21,035 nt of DNA, from positions 1 to 21,035 of the forward strand of contig JBJXEZ010000079.1 in NCBI GenBank assembly GCA_046153695.1, given 5' to 3'. Position 1 is the first letter of the stretch; every line of letters starts with the position of its first letter. The stretch is from M3007 sp046153695 (GTDB lineage Bacteria; Bacteroidota; Bacteroidia; Chitinophagales; Saprospiraceae). A program made the position numbers and the translations under genes. This document shows positions 20,894-21,035 of this stretch, in pieces. Under the pieces are notes generated by a model, which was not told the DNA's origin, did no database searches, and was given only the letters and a program-made list of their open reading frames with translations.

Positions 20894-21035
20894 TATTTTG
20901 CATCTCTCCACCTCTGCGGTGAATTTGAATGTGTGGCGTTTTTTTGGGGTAAGTGTCGAGGCAGAATTAGAGCGTGTTTAAATTTAACATTTCGGCGTCA
21001 GGCCGTCCAATTTTACCCTGCCCTGCGTTATTTTT
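20894..21035. other. Upstream region of the M23 gene
   Basis: About 140 bp before the window end, with no gene seen. It includes the SD-like stretch and presumably the M23 promoter on the minus strand, though no exact TAnnTTTG was found. A small CGGC...GCCG hairpin lies near 20996-21008. Confidence 0.3.

Overview
The window looks like chromosome from a Bacteroidota bacterium, most likely of the Saprospiria/Saprospiraceae type. The evidence is a type IX secretion (Por) C-terminal sorting domain on the first, partial gene, several exact TAnnTTTG promoter boxes, the divergent lptD / N-acetylmuramoyl-alanine amidase pair, a fused ornithine/glycine-lipid acyltransferase, lipoproteins with relaxed lipoboxes, and several protein families that are largely Bacteroidota-specific. 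Base composition is around 50% GC. I saw no tRNA, rRNA, insertion sequence or ordinary CRISPR array.

Layout. 1-175: the end of a secreted T9SS cargo protein. 180-5113 (minus): an envelope block of lptD, an OlsF-like fused acyltransferase and a TerB-like gene. 5160-8607 (plus): a tight run of amidase_3-SPOR, a conserved SGCSID-motif protein and a three-domain EAD11-trypsin-TIR-like protein, which is the best candidate for a conflict or immunity effector here. 8604-9767 (minus): an AAA_14/DUF4143 ATPase that converges on and overlaps that gene. 9768-10502: a promoter region with a perfect inverted repeat, then a small coiled-coil membrane protein. 10516-12443 (minus): a vanadium-haloperoxidase/PAP2-fold lipoprotein followed after 5 bp by purE. 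12694-13905 (plus): a TTG-initiated PcaF/PaaJ-type thiolase. 13933-15211 (minus): an orphan cas6 followed by a lipocalin-like lipoprotein. 15212-16173: the largest region without conventional genes. It holds a 46-residue putative secreted peptide gene with its own hairpin terminator, other inverted repeats, traces of a possible decayed reading frame, and two copies of a 64-nt bipartite repeat 231 bp apart. 16174-19025 (plus): a helical-repeat protein of a Bacteroidota family and an alkylglycerol-monooxygenase-like membrane di-iron hydroxylase. 19091-20893 (minus): a large M23 (LytM) peptidase.

How the genes fit together. Much of the window concerns the cell envelope: LPS export, amino-acid lipids, peptidoglycan amidase and endopeptidase, membrane hydroxylase and lipoproteins. 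Placed among these are probable defence components (EAD11-trypsin-TIR, Cas6), with no partner genes visible in the window. The most unusual signals are the EAD11-trypsin-TIR protein with no Glu at the usual TIR NADase position, and the cas6-proximal region, where a repeated element resembling the 3' end of a CRISPR repeat lies upstream of a tiny secreted peptide gene.
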